Source of the DNA: Granulosicoccus sp045106855
GTDB taxonomy: Bacteria > Pseudomonadota > Gammaproteobacteria > Granulosicoccales > Granulosicoccaceae
DNA: 64,000 nucleotides
NCBI GenBank assembly: GCA_045106855.1
Contig: JBGCFI010000076.1
Span: forward strand, 1 to 64,000
Reading direction: 5' to 3'
Shown piece by piece: positions 42,294 to 51,539 of the stretch. The notes under the pieces were generated by a model. It was given only the letters and a program-made list of their open reading frames with translations. It had not been told where the DNA came from and did no database searches. The position numbers were made by a program, and so were the translations under genes. The first letter of the stretch is position 1. Each line of letters starts with the position of its first letter.

Positions 42294-44767
42294 CTAAAGA
42301 AAGACTACTGATTATTGGCAACGGCATGGCGCCCGGACGCATGCTGGAGCACTTGCTGGAAATTGATACATCGCGTTACGCCATTACGGTACTCAACGCA
42401 GAACCGCGCGTTAACTACAATCGACTCATGCTTTCGCCGGTTTTGTCCGGCGATAAACGCTACGCCGATATCATTACTCACGACGAAGACTGGTACAACA
42501 CGCACAACATAACGCTTCAGAAGAGTACTCGAGCGGAACATATCGATACGGCAAGCAGAACTGTCAAGGCAAATACAAACGGTATTGCCAATGAGTACCA
42601 CTATGACAAACTAGTCATCGCTACAGGATCCAACCCTATACGTATCCCGATGCCCGGACACACGCTGAACGGCGTGATGGTCTATCGCGATCTTGACGAT
42701 GTCGAGCAGATGCTAAACGTCGCCAGCGAAGGCGGCAAGGCCGTTGTCATTGGCGGTGGTTTACTGGGTCTTGAAGCTGCGGCCGGATTAAAAGAGCAAG
42801 GCATGGAAGTTTGTGTTGTGCATCTGGCAGATCATTTGATGGAAAAACAGTTGGACAGTACAGCCAGCCATCTGCTGCAAGTAGAGTTCGAACGCCGTGG
42901 AATCGAGGTCCGCACCACAACATCAACCACACAGATACTGGGTGAGACTCATGTGCAGGGTGTGCGTTTCAGTAATGATGAGTCAATCGATTGCGACCTG
43001 GTTGTCATGGCTGTCGGTATCCGGCCATCGATATCGCTGGCCGACGAGGCAGGCCTGGAATGCGCTCACGGAATCATTGTCAATGATGACATGCGTACCA
43101 GCGACGATACAGTCTTCGCGTTGGGCGAGTGCGTTGAGCACAGGGGTAACTGTTATGGCCTGGTAGCCCCGCTATACGAAATGGCCCGCACGCTGGCTAA
43201 CACCCTACTTGATGAGAGCCAGCCGTTTGAGGGGGCCGTGATGGCAACTCAACTCAAGGTTAATGGAGTCAAGCTTTACTCCGCTGGACAATTCGCCGAT
43301 CTACCTGATGCATCATCCGCAGCAAACGAAGTAGAAGAGATTGTCCTGCGCGATGCAGCCGCCGGTGTCTACAAACGATTGCTACTGAAAGACCAGACAA
43401 TCAGCGGTGTCGTCATGTATGGCGACACCGAAGATGGTGCATGGTTTTTTGATCTGTTAAAGCGGGGTGTGAATATCAGCGACATGCGCGACACGCTGAT
43501 ATTCGGCCAGGCCTATCAGGGAGGTGAACCGCTGGACCCCATGGAGGCCGTTGCAGCCTTACCCGATGAAGCAGAGATTTGTGGTTGCAACGGCATATGT
43601 AAAGGCACGATCACACAAGCCATCACAACGCACGGACTCACGACACTCAACGAGGTCAGGTCACATACTAAAGCATCCTCTTCGTGTGGCACCTGCACCT
43701 CATTAGTTGAAAAAATCATGGTGCTGAGTCTTGGAGATCGCTATCAACCTGCGGCGGTCACACCCATGTGTCCGTGTACCGATCTGGGACATGATGAGGT
43801 CCGGCGACGTATCCGCGTACAAAGCCTGATGAGCATACCCGCCGTCATGCAGGCTCTGGAATGGAATAGCTCCGGCGGGTGTGCAAAGTGCCGCCCTGCC
43901 CTGAACTATTATCTGGTTTGCGAATGGCCATCTCAGTATGCTGATGATTACCAGTCGCGCTTTATCAACGAGCGTGTGCATGCCAACATACAAAAAGATG
44001 GCACCTATTCAGTGGTACCTCGCATGTGGGGAGGTATGACAAGCTCATCAGAACTACGTGCCATTGCAGACGTGGTGGACAAATTTGATATACCAGCAGT
44101 CAAGGTAACCGGTGGGCAACGTATTGATTTACTGGGTATCGAAAAAGTTGATTTACCCGCTGTCTGGTCTGATCTGGGTAAAGCAGGCTTCGTGTCGGGA
44201 CACGCTTACGCCAAAGGATTACGCACGGTGAAAACCTGTGTAGGCAAGCAATGGTGTCGCTTTGGCACACAAGACTCAACCTCTCTGGGCATCAGGCTCG
44301 AACACTATCTGTGGGGATCCTGGACGCCTGCCAAAGTCAAACTCGCCGTATCAGGTTGTCCGCGAAACTGTGCGGAAGCCACCTGTAAGGATATCGGGGT
44401 GATCTGTGTCGAATCCGGATTTGACATCCATTTTGCAGGCGCTGCCGGACTTGACATTAAAGGTACGGTGGTACTGGGACACGTCAGCAACGAAGATCAG
44501 GTCGTTGACCATATTGCCGCCTTGCTACAAATGTACCGCGAACAAGGACACTACCTGGAAAGAATCTACAAGTGGGCCAATCGTGTTGGCGTTGATGAAA
44601 TACGAAAACAAATCATGGAAAATCCGGACACGCGGCGTCGGTATCATGATCGGTTCAGTGCATCACAAGCCGTAGCGCAAGTTGACCCATGGGCCGAACG
44701 CGTAGACGGGCGCGACTCCCACGAGTTCAACACGCTTAAGCCGCAACGATTACAGGTTGTCGCATGA
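42290..44767 (+). CDS. nirB: Assimilatory nitrite reductase (NADH), large subunit
   Basis: Reduces nitrite to ammonium with six electrons from NAD(P)H; cytosolic, 825 residues. Order of domains: FAD/NAD-binding (about 1-300; LLIIGNGMAPGRMLEHL, GGGLLGLEAAAGL); a BFD-like 2Fe-2S domain (about 420-480; CGCNGICKG and SSCGTC); then the siroheme/[4Fe-4S] part (about 560-800) with CVGKQWCRFG and GCPRNCAEATCKD. All cluster cysteines are present. The length is normal. No siroheme synthase gene (cysG or a SUMT) is nearby, so siroheme must come from elsewhere. Confidence 0.97.
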   Translation: MTKERLLIIGNGMAPGRMLEHLLEIDTSRYAITVLNAEPRVNYNRLMLSPVLSGDKRYADIITHDEDWYNTHNITLQKSTRAEHIDTASRTVKANTNGIANEYHYDKLVIATGSNPIRIPMPGHTLNGVMVYRDLDDVEQMLNVASEGGKAVVIGGGLLGLEAAAGLKEQGMEVCVVHLADHLMEKQLDSTASHLLQVEFERRGIEVRTTTSTTQILGETHVQGVRFSNDESIDCDLVVMAVGIRPSISLADEAGLECAHGIIVNDDMRTSDDTVFALGECVEHRGNCYGLVAPLYEMARTLANTLLDESQPFEGAVMATQLKVNGVKLYSAGQFADLPDASSAANEVEEIVLRDAAAGVYKRLLLKDQTISGVVMYGDTEDGAWFFDLLKRGVNISDMRDTLIFGQAYQGGEPLDPMEAVAALPDEAEICGCNGICKGTITQAITTHGLTTLNEVRSHTKASSSCGTCTSLVEKIMVLSLGDRYQPAAVTPMCPCTDLGHDEVRRRIRVQSLMSIPAVMQALEWNSSGGCAKCRPALNYYLVCEWPSQYADDYQSRFINERVHANIQKDGTYSVVPRMWGGMTSSSELRAIADVVDKFDIPAVKVTGGQRIDLLGIEKVDLPAVWSDLGKAGFVSGHAYAKGLRTVKTCVGKQWCRFGTQDSTSLGIRLEHYLWGSWTPAKVKLAVSGCPRNCAEATCKDIGVICVESGFDIHFAGAAGLDIKGTVVLGHVSNEDQVVDHIAALLQMYREQGHYLERIYKWANRVGVDEIRKQIMENPDTRRRYHDRFSASQAVAQVDPWAERVDGRDSHEFNTLKPQRLQVVA

Positions 44768-45111
44768 CAGAGCAAACGATTCAATGGCTTGATATAGGGC
44801 AACGCGAAGATATTCCGTTACAGGGCTCGCGACGTATTCTCATGGGCGATACCAAAGTGGCAGTCTTCCGGACAGCAACGGATGAAATCTACGCGCTTGA
44901 AGACCGTTGCCCACATGCAGGAGGGCCACTTAGTGAAGGCATCGTACATGGCAACTGTGTGACATGCCCTCTGCACAACTGGGATATATCTCTGCAGAGC
45001 GGTACTGCACAAGGTGCTGACCAGGGCAAAGTCAAACGGTTCTGCATCAAGCTGGATGGCGAACGATTGCTGCTGGCACCTGAAGCATCCGTAGACCCTG
45101 TTAGCGTTTAA
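44764..45111 (+). CDS. nirD: Nitrite reductase small subunit (Rieske-type)
   Basis: Small subunit of NADH-dependent nitrite reductase, 115 residues, with a Rieske-like fold. Cluster ligands are present: CPHAGGPLSEGIV (CxH) and CPLHNWDIS (CxxH). Some NirD proteins have lost these ligands; this one has kept them, so it probably binds a [2Fe-2S] cluster. Its start overlaps the nirB stop (ATGA). Confidence 0.95.
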   Translation: MTEQTIQWLDIGQREDIPLQGSRRILMGDTKVAVFRTATDEIYALEDRCPHAGGPLSEGIVHGNCVTCPLHNWDISLQSGTAQGADQGKVKRFCIKLDGERLLLAPEASVDPVSV

Positions 45112-45123
45112 CCAGCGTTGACT

Positions 45124-47865
45124 ATGGACAACCCGGTATCCAATGTCGACGTCACGCAAACCACCTGTCCGTACTGCGGTGTGGGATGCGGTGTTCTGGC
45201 AAGTGTTAGCGACACCGAAGTAATCGAGATCAGCGGAGATTCACAACACCCTGCTAACGCTGGCAAACTATGTTCCAAAGGACTGGCACTGGCACAAACC
45301 TTCGACGATGAGCATAGGTTGTTAGAGCCTGCCATACAGGGTAAACCCATCAACTGGGAACAGGCTACCGATCATATTGCGCAAACGTTGCAAGCCACCA
45401 TAGAACGTTATGGGCATGAGTCTGTCGGATTCTATGTCAGCGGCCAACTGCTTAGTGAAGACTACTACGTGGTTAACAAGTTTGTTAAAGGCTGGCTGGG
45501 TACGGCAAACATCGACACTAACTCACGGCTGTGCATGGCATCAAGCGTTGTGGGACACAAACGCGCATTCGGATCAGATACCGTACCCGGGTGTTACGAG
45601 GATCTTGATAGCGCCGAACTGATCGTGCTCGTGGGCAGCAACCTTGCCTGGTGTCATCCGGTTATATACCAGCGCATTATGGCTAACAAGGCAAAACGCC
45701 CGACGCTAAAAGTTATCGTTGTTGACCCAAGACGCAGCATTACTGCAGACAATGCTGACCTTCATCTGGGCATCAAGCCCGATGCGGACACACTATTGTT
45801 CAATGCCCTGCTCGATTACCTGCACCGGCACGGAAAAATAGATCAGCACTACGTCGACAACCATGTCTCAGGTTTTGACCAGGCGCTCGTCAGTGCCCAA
45901 CAATCCATCAGCGATGATCTTGCCCAGATGCTTGGCGTTGCAGCATCTGATCTTGAACGCTTTTTCGATATGTTTTCCACGACGACAAAAACCGTGACCA
46001 TCTATAGTCAGGGCGTCAACCAGTCACGCAGCGGTACGGATAAAGTCAACGCTATAATCAACTGTCATCTGGCTACAGGTCGCATCGGCAAGCCGGGTAT
46101 GGGTCCCTTCTCTATCACCGGACAACCCAACGCGATGGGTGGGCGAGAGGTCGGTGGTCTGGCAACCATGCTGGCGTGTCACCGTGATCTGGATAATGAA
46201 GATCACCAGTCACAAGTACAACGATTCTGGCAATCGCCGCGAATTGCCAAAAAACCGGGACTCACCGCTATTGATATGTTCGATGCGGTTGAAAGCGGGG
46301 AGATAAAAGCCCTCTGGATAATGGCGACTAATCCGGTCGACAGCATGCCGGAAGCAAACCGGATCGCTCGTGCACTGGCGGCCTGCCCGTTCGTCGTGGT
46401 ATCCGAGGTGACTCAGCGAAGCGACACTCTGGGTTACGCCCATGTCGCACTTCCCGCTCAGGCCTTCGGTGAAAAAGATGGCACTGTTACCAACTCTGAA
46501 CGCAGGATCAGCCGTCAGCGTAAATTCATCAGACCTCGTGGCCAGGCGATGCCCGATTGGTGGGCAGTGTCACGCGTTGCTCAAAAAATGGGGTTTGGGG
46601 ATGCCTTTGACTATCAAAACCCGGCACAGATATTTTCCGAATATGCACGCCTTTCCATGTTCGAGAACAATGGCCTGATCGATTTTGATATTGGGGCTTG
46701 CGCTCACCTGACAGAATCAGAATATAACGGCCTGCAGCCCTTTCAATGGCCAAGAAACAACACTCAGTCTCCACCACTTGATATCAGCTCAAAGCGTCAA
46801 GAGAATCCAATACGCTTCTTTGCTAAAGGTAACTTCTATACCCCTGATCGCCGGGCCAGAATGATCAGCGTGAATCCGGCCTCACCGGGTAATAATCAAT
46901 TAAGCGATTTGTACCCTCTGATTCTCAATACCGGGCGTATCCGGGACCAGTGGCACACCATGACGCGTACCGGATATAACGCCAGGCTGATGGGGCATCG
47001 CGCTGAACCTTTTATTGAATTGAACCCGGGCGATGCATTGATCCACGGTATTGCGGACGCCGACATCGTTGTTGTTAAAAGCCCGACCGGCAGCACACTG
47101 GCACGTGCATTACACAGCGATCGGCAGGTACCCGGGCATGTTTTCACCCCCATGCATTGGTCGGATCAGTTTGCCAGCAATGCAAGAATAGATACCCTGG
47201 TTGCATCCACCACCGATCCGTTATCACGGCAGCCTGCGTTAAAGAACCAGGTTGTCAGCATCCAGCGATTTTCTGCCAACAGTTATGCATTCTTGCTGAC
47301 ACGCAGCGAGCCCGAGCTACGCAACTCAGCCAGCATAGAGTATTGGGCAAGCTCGCCTGTAGAGGGCGGTTGGCGTTGCGAGATTGCAAGTACTCTCAGC
47401 GGCGAAGAACTTCTGGACACACTGTTGCCCAGTACCTTTTCGAATGGGAACGACGGCAAGCTGCAGCGAATAGACTATCGCGATAAGCAGTATCGACGAT
47501 TCGCCTGGTTTGACAACGATGAGAGCTTGCACGCATTGCTCTATATTTCCCCATGTACAGTGGAGCTATCGCGTACCTGGGCAACCAGCTTGTTAAAGGA
47601 ACCGTTTGGTTCAAGCAGCAAACGATGGCAAACGATGGCTGGCAGGGCCACCAGTAGTCAGCCAGATAAGGGAGCGATTGTCTGTAGCTGCTTTACCGTG
47701 GGCGACCGGGAAATTACCCGGTTAATCAAGTCAGGTGATTGTTCATCCACCGAGGCAATTGGCCAGCGGCTAGGTGCAGGTACCAATTGCGGTTCATGTC
47801 GCAATGAAATAGACGTACTGGTAAAACTTCATAAAACTGACGGGAAGGTCCTGTCTGCTTTTTAA
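45124..47865 (+). CDS. nasA: Assimilatory nitrate reductase, catalytic subunit
   Basis: Reduces nitrate to nitrite in the cytosol with Mo-bisPGD and iron-sulfur clusters; about 913 residues. The N-terminal [4Fe-4S] motif CPYCGVGCGVLASV and GKLCSKGLAL are visible, then the molybdopterin domains (GVNQSRSGTDKVNAIINCHLATG in pattern) and the Mo-dinucleotide-binding domain from about 600. A C-terminal BFD-like [2Fe-2S] domain follows (VCSCFTVGD ... GTNCGSC), typical of NasA that takes electrons from a reductase or ferredoxin. The frame opens with TTG at 45118; I prefer ATG at 45124. No NasB-type reductase gene is adjacent, so the electron donor is not shown. Confidence 0.96.
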   Translation: MDNPVSNVDVTQTTCPYCGVGCGVLASVSDTEVIEISGDSQHPANAGKLCSKGLALAQTFDDEHRLLEPAIQGKPINWEQATDHIAQTLQATIERYGHESVGFYVSGQLLSEDYYVVNKFVKGWLGTANIDTNSRLCMASSVVGHKRAFGSDTVPGCYEDLDSAELIVLVGSNLAWCHPVIYQRIMANKAKRPTLKVIVVDPRRSITADNADLHLGIKPDADTLLFNALLDYLHRHGKIDQHYVDNHVSGFDQALVSAQQSISDDLAQMLGVAASDLERFFDMFSTTTKTVTIYSQGVNQSRSGTDKVNAIINCHLATGRIGKPGMGPFSITGQPNAMGGREVGGLATMLACHRDLDNEDHQSQVQRFWQSPRIAKKPGLTAIDMFDAVESGEIKALWIMATNPVDSMPEANRIARALAACPFVVVSEVTQRSDTLGYAHVALPAQAFGEKDGTVTNSERRISRQRKFIRPRGQAMPDWWAVSRVAQKMGFGDAFDYQNPAQIFSEYARLSMFENNGLIDFDIGACAHLTESEYNGLQPFQWPRNNTQSPPLDISSKRQENPIRFFAKGNFYTPDRRARMISVNPASPGNNQLSDLYPLILNTGRIRDQWHTMTRTGYNARLMGHRAEPFIELNPGDALIHGIADADIVVVKSPTGSTLARALHSDRQVPGHVFTPMHWSDQFASNARIDTLVASTTDPLSRQPALKNQVVSIQRFSANSYAFLLTRSEPELRNSASIEYWASSPVEGGWRCEIASTLSGEELLDTLLPSTFSNGNDGKLQRIDYRDKQYRRFAWFDNDESLHALLYISPCTVELSRTWATSLLKEPFGSSSKRWQTMAGRATSSQPDKGAIVCSCFTVGDREITRLIKSGDCSSTEAIGQRLGAGTNCGSCRNEIDVLVKLHKTDGKVLSAF

Positions 47866-47868
47866 GCC

Positions 47869-48960
47869 TTATACATTGAATCGAAAGTGCACAACATCGC
47901 CTTCTCGCATGATGTACTCCTTCCCTTCCAGACGCCATTTACCGGCATCCTTGGCGCCATTTTCACCCTTGAACTGAACGTAATCGTCATACCCGACGAC
48001 TTCGGCACGAATAAAGCCTTTTTCAAAATCGGTGTGTATACGCCCGGCTCCCTGCGGCGCAGTCGAGCCCGACCGAACCGTCCAGGCACGAACCTCTTTC
48101 TCGCCCGCTGTAAAAAACGTCTGTAGACCCAGCAGGTCGTAGCCCGCTCGAATAACACGATTAAGACCAGGCTCATCGATATTCATCTCATTAAGAAATT
48201 CCTGCTTGTCAGCATCATCCAGCTGTACGATTTCCGCCTCAATGGATGCGCAAACCGGTACAACGTTAGCCCCTTCTTTCTCAGCCATTGCGGTCAAAGC
48301 ATCAAGCAAAGCATTGTTCTCGAAACCCGCTTCATCGACATTGGCGATGTACATAGTGGGTTTAACAGTTAACAAGTGATAGTGCCTCAGCCACTTCTTT
48401 TCCTGATCACCGAGCTCCAGTGTGCGTACGGCAGTGCCATCGGCCAGCGCATCAGCCAGACGCTGCAGAAATGCCTGCTCGGCGATGGCTTCCTTGTTGG
48501 AAGATTTCGCTGTCTTCTTGATTTTCAACAAGGCCTTGTCGATAGTTTCCATGTCGGCCAGCAGGAGTTCTGTGTTGATAATTTCCACATCATCCAGAGG
48601 ATCTACCTTACCTGACACATGAATCACGTCATCATCGGCAAAACACCTCACTACATGCGCTATGGCATCTGTCTCACGTATGTTTGCCAGAAACTGATTA
48701 CCAAGGCCCTCGCCCTTGGAAGCTCCGGCAACCAGGCCTGCAATATCGACGAACTCCATAGTCGTAGGCAGGATACGTTGCGGAGAGACAATCTCGGCAA
48801 GCGCATCCAGACGCAAGTCAGGCACCGGTACAATGCCGACGTTTGGCTCAATTGTGCAAAAGGGGTAATTTTCTGCCGCAATTTCCGCCTCTGTCAGGGC
48901 ATTGAACAACGTGGACTTGCCTACGTTTGGCAGTCCGACAATCGCACATTTAAATCCCAT
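47869..48960 (-). CDS. ychF: Redox-regulated ATPase YchF (Obg-like ATPase)
   Basis: Obg-family P-loop protein that hydrolyses ATP rather than GTP, associated with ribosomes and stress responses; 363 residues. G1 GLPNVGKSTLFN is at residues 8-19, G3 DIAGLVAGASKGEGLG follows, and the G4 position reads NVDE instead of NKxD, which explains the ATP preference. The TGS domain with VRAWTVRSGSTAPQGAGRIH closes the chain. It ends 4 bases from the nasA stop on the opposite strand. It is the last gene of the lolB-to-ychF run. Confidence 0.97.
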   Translation of the reverse strand: MGFKCAIVGLPNVGKSTLFNALTEAEIAAENYPFCTIEPNVGIVPVPDLRLDALAEIVSPQRILPTTMEFVDIAGLVAGASKGEGLGNQFLANIRETDAIAHVVRCFADDDVIHVSGKVDPLDDVEIINTELLLADMETIDKALLKIKKTAKSSNKEAIAEQAFLQRLADALADGTAVRTLELGDQEKKWLRHYHLLTVKPTMYIANVDEAGFENNALLDALTAMAEKEGANVVPVCASIEAEIVQLDDADKQEFLNEMNIDEPGLNRVIRAGYDLLGLQTFFTAGEKEVRAWTVRSGSTAPQGAGRIHTDFEKGFIRAEVVGYDDYVQFKGENGAKDAGKWRLEGKEYIMREGDVVHFRFNV

Positions 48961-48998
48961 CGTTTAAGGTCCCGGTCCAGATTACTGTGTGAAAATAA

Positions 48999-49592
48999 TT
49001 ACGGTTTATGACTATGCAATGCTTTTGTGGCGACATTAATATCACCATCAATGATGGTCATGGTTTCGCGCAGTGCCAGCTCTATGGCTTCATCAATTAG
49101 TCGTTGGTCAACCGCTGAAGCACGCTTGAGCACATAGCCCGATACCGCACTCTTGTGGCCAGGATGCCCAATGCCGATACGTAATCGCCAGAAATTACCA
49201 TTACCCAGCTTTGCGACAGAATCACGCAAGCCATTGTGTCCACCATGCCCGCCTGCATTCTTGAGGCGTACGTGTCCGGGTGGAATATCGAGCTCATCGT
49301 GCGCCACCAGTATGCGACTGGACTCAACTTTAAAAAAACGGGCAACTGCAGCCAGCCCCTGCCCGCTATTGTTCATATAGTTCATCGGCTTGACCAGCAA
49401 GAGCTTGCGACCATTAACCTGGGCACTGGCTACCTCACTGAAAAAGCGTTTATCACTACTGAAACGTACACCCAGCTGGTCGGCAAGCTGATCGATGTAC
49501 CAGAAACCCGCGTTATGCCGGGTATTGGCGTACTCGGAACCCGGATTACCAAAACCTGCTATCAGGCCGAATTCGATATGTTCACCTGGCAT
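48999..49592 (-). CDS. pth: Peptidyl-tRNA hydrolase
   Basis: Releases tRNA from stalled or dropped-off peptidyl-tRNA; cytosolic, 197 residues. Family landmarks are GFGNPGSEYANTRHNAGFW at about 14-32 (with the catalytic His in RHNAG), KPMNYMNNSGQGL, the Asp in HDELDIPPGHVRLKN, and GGHGGHNGLRDS. The order rplY-pth-ychF is conserved in gammaproteobacteria. Confidence 0.97.
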   Translation of the reverse strand: MPGEHIEFGLIAGFGNPGSEYANTRHNAGFWYIDQLADQLGVRFSSDKRFFSEVASAQVNGRKLLLVKPMNYMNNSGQGLAAVARFFKVESSRILVAHDELDIPPGHVRLKNAGGHGGHNGLRDSVAKLGNGNFWRLRIGIGHPGHKSAVSGYVLKRASAVDQRLIDEAIELALRETMTIIDGDINVATKALHSHKP

Positions 49593-49664
49593 GGGCCTCA
49601 GCCTTTGATAAACAGGACTGACGCGCCTATGTCTGCGGCGTCAGTCCCGTGTTACCGAACTGGA

Positions 49665-50330
49665 TTACTTGTCGTCGTCTGCTGCAGCTTCGTCAGAGGC
49701 GGTCGGCACATCAGCAGATACCTCATCATCACTTGGCTCAGCTTCGACACGCGGAGCGTTCACAGCCACAATCTGACGATCGCTATCGTCGCCAGCTTCT
49801 TGCAGATCAACCAGACGCACACCTTCAGGTAACGTCAACTGGGACAAGTGCACTGACTCACCGATATTCAGATTGGTCATATCGACCTCAACATTCTCGG
49901 GGATGTCACGTGGTCGGCAGGCAACCAGCACTTCGTTTTCGTTGTGCGTGATAATGCCGCCCGCTTTGGCACCAACACAGATATCTTCGTTCAGGTAATG
50001 CAACGGAACGCTAACCTGAAGCTCTGCACCTGCAACAACACGCATGAAATCAAGATGCAGAATCTGTTGTTTGAAGGGGTGACGCTGGACGTCTTTTAGA
50101 ATGGAACGCGCAGGCTCTGCGCCATCAACGCTGACCTGAAGCAGCTGAGAATAGAATGCTTCGTTCTCTAGGTGCTTGAACACCTCGTTTGCCTTGAGCT
50201 GGATAGCCTGAGGCTCTTTGTCATCACCATAAATGATGCCGGGTACTAGATTGTCACGACGCAGGCGGCGGCTCGCACCTTTCCCAAAAACGCTGCGCGA
50301 CGTGGCATTGACGGTTATATCGTCAGACAT
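49665..50330 (-). CDS. rplY: 50S ribosomal protein L25 (CTC/TL5 long form)
   Basis: Binds 5S rRNA in the large subunit. It has 221 residues, so it is the long form: an L25 domain (about 1-95; GKGASRRLRRDNLVPGIIYG, PFKQQILHLDFM) plus the C-terminal CTC domain (about 100-190; PLHYLNEDICVGAKAGGI, LPEGVRLVDLQEA). An acidic, disordered tail closes it. E. coli has only the short domain. Confidence 0.96.
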   Translation of the reverse strand: MSDDITVNATSRSVFGKGASRRLRRDNLVPGIIYGDDKEPQAIQLKANEVFKHLENEAFYSQLLQVSVDGAEPARSILKDVQRHPFKQQILHLDFMRVVAGAELQVSVPLHYLNEDICVGAKAGGIITHNENEVLVACRPRDIPENVEVDMTNLNIGESVHLSQLTLPEGVRLVDLQEAGDDSDRQIVAVNAPRVEAEPSDDEVSADVPTASDEAAADDDK

Positions 50331-50431
50331 GTCGGTATTCTCCGTAAGGCGGTGCTACCGGAATTGGTGCACCGAAATCTACCCGCGACCAGGCAGAGCC
50401 GGCGGAGTATACCAGACATGGTTGATGAAAC

Positions 50432-51385
50432 CTAATCCATATAGACAGAACTTACTGATTCATCTTCATGAATGCGCCGGATGGTCTCACCGAGAAGGTC
50501 GGCAACCGACAGCTGGCGAATGCAATCGCAGGCCCTGGCGGCCTCGGATAAAGGAATGGTGTCTGTGACAACCAGTTCATCGAGTACAGAGTTGTTCAGA
50601 TTTGCAATGGCGTTGCCCGATAACACCGGATGTGTAGCAAGTGCTACCACTTTGCGCGCACCATGCTCTTTTAACGCCTCCGCAGCCTTGCACAAAGTAC
50701 CCGCCGTATCGACCATATCGTCGATGATGACGCAGGTGCGGTCGGCAACCTCTCCGATGATGTGCATAACCTGCGCCTGGTTGGCTTGCGGACGCCGTTT
50801 ATCAATGATGGCAAGATCTGCATCATCTAACTGCTTGGCCACCGCACGAGCGCGTACCACGCCACCCACATCGGGAGATACGACAACAAGATTATCGTAT
50901 TTGCTGCGCCAGATATCGAGTAGTAGTAGTGGCGATGCATAGACGTTGTCTACGGGTATATCGAAGAAGCCCTGAATCTGCTCAGCATGCACATCGACTG
51001 TTAGTACTCGGTGGACACCCGCGACACTAAGCATATTTGCTACAAGCTTGGCAGTAATGGGCACTCTGGCTGAACGCACACGCCTGTCTTGCCGAGCATA
51101 CCCATAGTAAGGCACTACCGCCGTTATGCGATCTGCCGAGGACCTTCGCATGGCATCAACCATGACGAGCAGGTCCATAAGATTGTCGTTGGTTGGCGCA
51201 CAAACGGGCTGGATGATGAAGACATCGCCACCACGGACATTTTCCAGAATTTCGACAGCTGTCTCCCCGTCGCTGAAACGGGATAGCTGCATTTTACCGA
51301 TGGGTTGCTGCAAGTAAGCAGCAATGTTCTGGGTGAGACGGGGATTGGCGTTACCGCCAAAAATCAAAAGTCTGCGCTCACTCAT
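50432..51385 (-). CDS. prs: Ribose-phosphate pyrophosphokinase
   Basis: Makes PRPP from ribose 5-phosphate and ATP for purine, pyrimidine, histidine and NAD synthesis; 317 residues. Visible motifs: FSDGETAVEI, the ATP-binding loop RQDRRVRSARVPITAKLVANML in pattern, VDVHAEQIQGFFDIPVDN, and the PRPP-binding CVIIDDMVDTAGTL at about 216-229. The gene follows tRNA-Gln in the conserved ispE-tRNA-prs-rplY order. Confidence 0.97.
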   Translation of the reverse strand: MSERRLLIFGGNANPRLTQNIAAYLQQPIGKMQLSRFSDGETAVEILENVRGGDVFIIQPVCAPTNDNLMDLLVMVDAMRRSSADRITAVVPYYGYARQDRRVRSARVPITAKLVANMLSVAGVHRVLTVDVHAEQIQGFFDIPVDNVYASPLLLLDIWRSKYDNLVVVSPDVGGVVRARAVAKQLDDADLAIIDKRRPQANQAQVMHIIGEVADRTCVIIDDMVDTAGTLCKAAEALKEHGARKVVALATHPVLSGNAIANLNNSVLDELVVTDTIPLSEAARACDCIRQLSVADLLGETIRRIHEDESVSSVYMD

Positions 51386-51421
51386 GAGAAATTTTCTGGC
51401 AGCTGAACAGGCTGGAATGAA

Positions 51422-51497
51422 TGGCTGGGCCGGGAGGATTCGAACCTCCGAATGCCGGGATCAAAACCCGGTGCCTTAACCGCTTGGCGACGGCCCA
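51422..51497 (-). tRNA. tRNA-Gln, anticodon TTG
   Basis: On the minus strand, 76 bases with acceptor TGGGCCG/CGGCCCA, the D-arm GCCAAGCGGTTAAGGC, the anticodon stem CCGGG/CCCGG with loop TTTTGAT (anticodon TTG), the T-loop TTCGAAT, discriminator G and encoded CCA. The weak first base pair U1-A72 is a known glutamine identity feature. Its place between ispE and prs is conserved. Confidence 0.97.
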
Positions 51498-51539
51498 ACT
51501 GAGATACGCTTAAAACCGAATGCGAATTGTACGCTAGAA

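Noticed and set aside
42290..44767. NirB as a possible sulfite reductase or NasB-NirB hybrid
   Set aside because: Domain order, length and the adjacent nirD with Rieske ligands fit assimilatory NirB fully.
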